DNA of 22,957 bases from CAYMTN01 sp964393335 (GTDB lineage: Bacteria; Chloroflexota; Anaerolineae; Aggregatilineales; Aggregatilineaceae), in NCBI GenBank assembly GCA_964393335.1, contig CAYMTN010000065.1, forward strand, positions 1 through 22,957, written 5' to 3'. Below, piece by piece: positions 22,326 through 22,957 of the stretch. Under the pieces are notes generated by a model that had not been told where the DNA came from, searched no databases, and was given only the letters and a program-made list of their open reading frames with translations. Made by a program: the position numbers and the translations under genes. Numbering within the stretch: position 1 is the first letter of the stretch; the number at the start of each line of letters is the position of its first letter.

Positions 22326-22957
22326 ATCGCGCGGTGTTGAGCAGTTGGTCGGTGACCCAGCTAGTCCGTGCAGCGCTCACGCCGGTGCTGGGGCATGGTG
22401 CGATGCCGTTGAGTGCATCCACGACCGTTTGGATCAGGGGCTGCTGCACATGCGCCGGATTCTCAATGTCGAACGCCCGCGTGCCGTCAGCGGTTGTCAG
22501 CGTGATCGGCTGTGTATCAAACGACGAAAATGCAAGCACGCCCCGCGTGCCGGTGATCTCGGTCTGGTCGCGTTCTTGAGAACTCGTGAAACACCAGGTT
22601 CCCACGCCCTGTACCCCGGACTCAAAAACAAAGCTGCCTGTTACCACGTCCTCAGCCGGGTAATGACCGCCCTGATTTCCTGCGAATCCGGTAACGGCGC
22701 GGATGGGTCCCAGCACGTAATCGAGGAAATCCAGCGTGTGACACCCCATGTCAAGGAAAAGCCCGCCGCCTGCGATCTCAGGCCGCACTCGCCAGGGCAG
22801 ATGATCGGGATCGAGATATTGGGGGTGAGGACGCTGGTGCAGCACGACTGAGACGGTGCGCACCTCGCCGACAGCCCCATTGTCGATTAACTCCTTGATC
22901 TTCAAAAAACGTGGCAGGGCACGCCGGTAATACGCCACAAACAGCGGCACGTCTGCC
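22324..22957 (-). CDS. Gfo/Idh/MocA-family oxidoreductase, C-terminal part
   Basis: This family comprises NAD(P)-dependent dehydrogenases of sugars, inositols and similar polyols. About 211 codons are visible. The frame continues off the window at 22957, so the N-terminal Rossmann domain is missing. The visible start ADVPLFVAYYRRALPRF corresponds to the family's mid-protein segment after the EKP motif. GGGLFLDMGCHTLDFLDYVLG contains the conserved Asp and His (D-x-G-x-H) of the catalytic region. The C-terminal beta-sheet domain follows with ITGTRGVLAF. A Met-like GTG at 22950 is internal and not a start. The substrate is unknown and the gene is convergent with the liv operon. Confidence 0.9.
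   Translation of the reverse strand, partial: ADVPLFVAYYRRALPRFLKIKELIDNGAVGEVRTVSVVLHQRPHPQYLDPDHLPWRVRPEIAGGGLFLDMGCHTLDFLDYVLGPIRAVTGFAGNQGGHYPAEDVVTGSFVFESGVQGVGTWCFTSSQERDQTEITGTRGVLAFSSFDTQPITLTTADGTRAFDIENPAHVQQPLIQTVVDALNGIAPCPSTGVSAARTSWVTDQLLNTAR

Noticed and set aside
1..22957. CRISPR array, tRNA or rRNA genes, phage or defence genes
   Set aside because: No regularly spaced direct repeats, no cloverleaf or rRNA signatures, and no integrase, Cas or restriction motifs were seen in the reading.

Overview
The window is a bacterial chromosome segment, about 58-60% GC by eye, with tightly packed same-strand operons. The genes are not diagnostic individually. A CAD-like dihydroorotase, TAGGGGCG-type palindromic repeats, and CUT1 and Liv transporters together suggest Chloroflexota (an Anaerolineae-like lineage). 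That placement is an inference and no marker gene is present.

Layout. Positions 1-2900, minus strand: a pyrimidine operon pyrB-pyrC-pyrD, with pyrD cut by the window edge. It has a sigma70-type promoter and an intrinsic terminator just before the pyrB start, which is a candidate attenuator overlapped by a short leader ORF. Positions 2900-3160: a divergent intergenic region with a palindromic repeat, a second promoter and a near-consensus FadR operator. Positions 3160-8770, plus strand: a compact operon encoding a FadR-like GntR regulator, an alkyl-DHAP-synthase-like flavoprotein, a GlpD with a C-terminal hydrophobic anchor and an FGGY kinase. Positions 8870-9823: a Kv-beta-like aldo/keto reductase, closed by a strong terminator. 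Positions 9870-14207, minus strand: a CUT1 sugar transporter operon (binding protein, two permeases, no ATPase) ending in a PfkB kinase. A hairpin-bounded insert, possibly an IS200/IS605-type relic, separates the two permease genes. Positions 14208-14779: a regulatory intergenic region with a promoter and structured leader. Positions 14780-22249, plus strand: a five-gene Liv/HAAT-type ABC transporter operon with two strongly enlarged permeases, plus a small lipoprotein gene. Positions 22324-22957, minus strand: the C-terminal part of a Gfo/Idh/MocA oxidoreductase.

How they work together. PyrB, PyrC and PyrD are consecutive steps of de novo UMP synthesis. The FadR-like operon joins a fatty-acyl-CoA-sensor family to glycerol phosphorylation, glycerol-3-phosphate oxidation to DHAP, and an enzyme family that makes ether bonds on DHAP. 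It may therefore couple lipid status to glycerol/DHAP or ether-lipid metabolism, and it is the most interesting candidate system here. The CUT1 importer would bring in a sugar or polyol that the PfkB kinase then phosphorylates. The Liv system imports an amino acid, amide or similar polar solute.

All calls come from reading the sequence and recalled family motifs. No database search was run.
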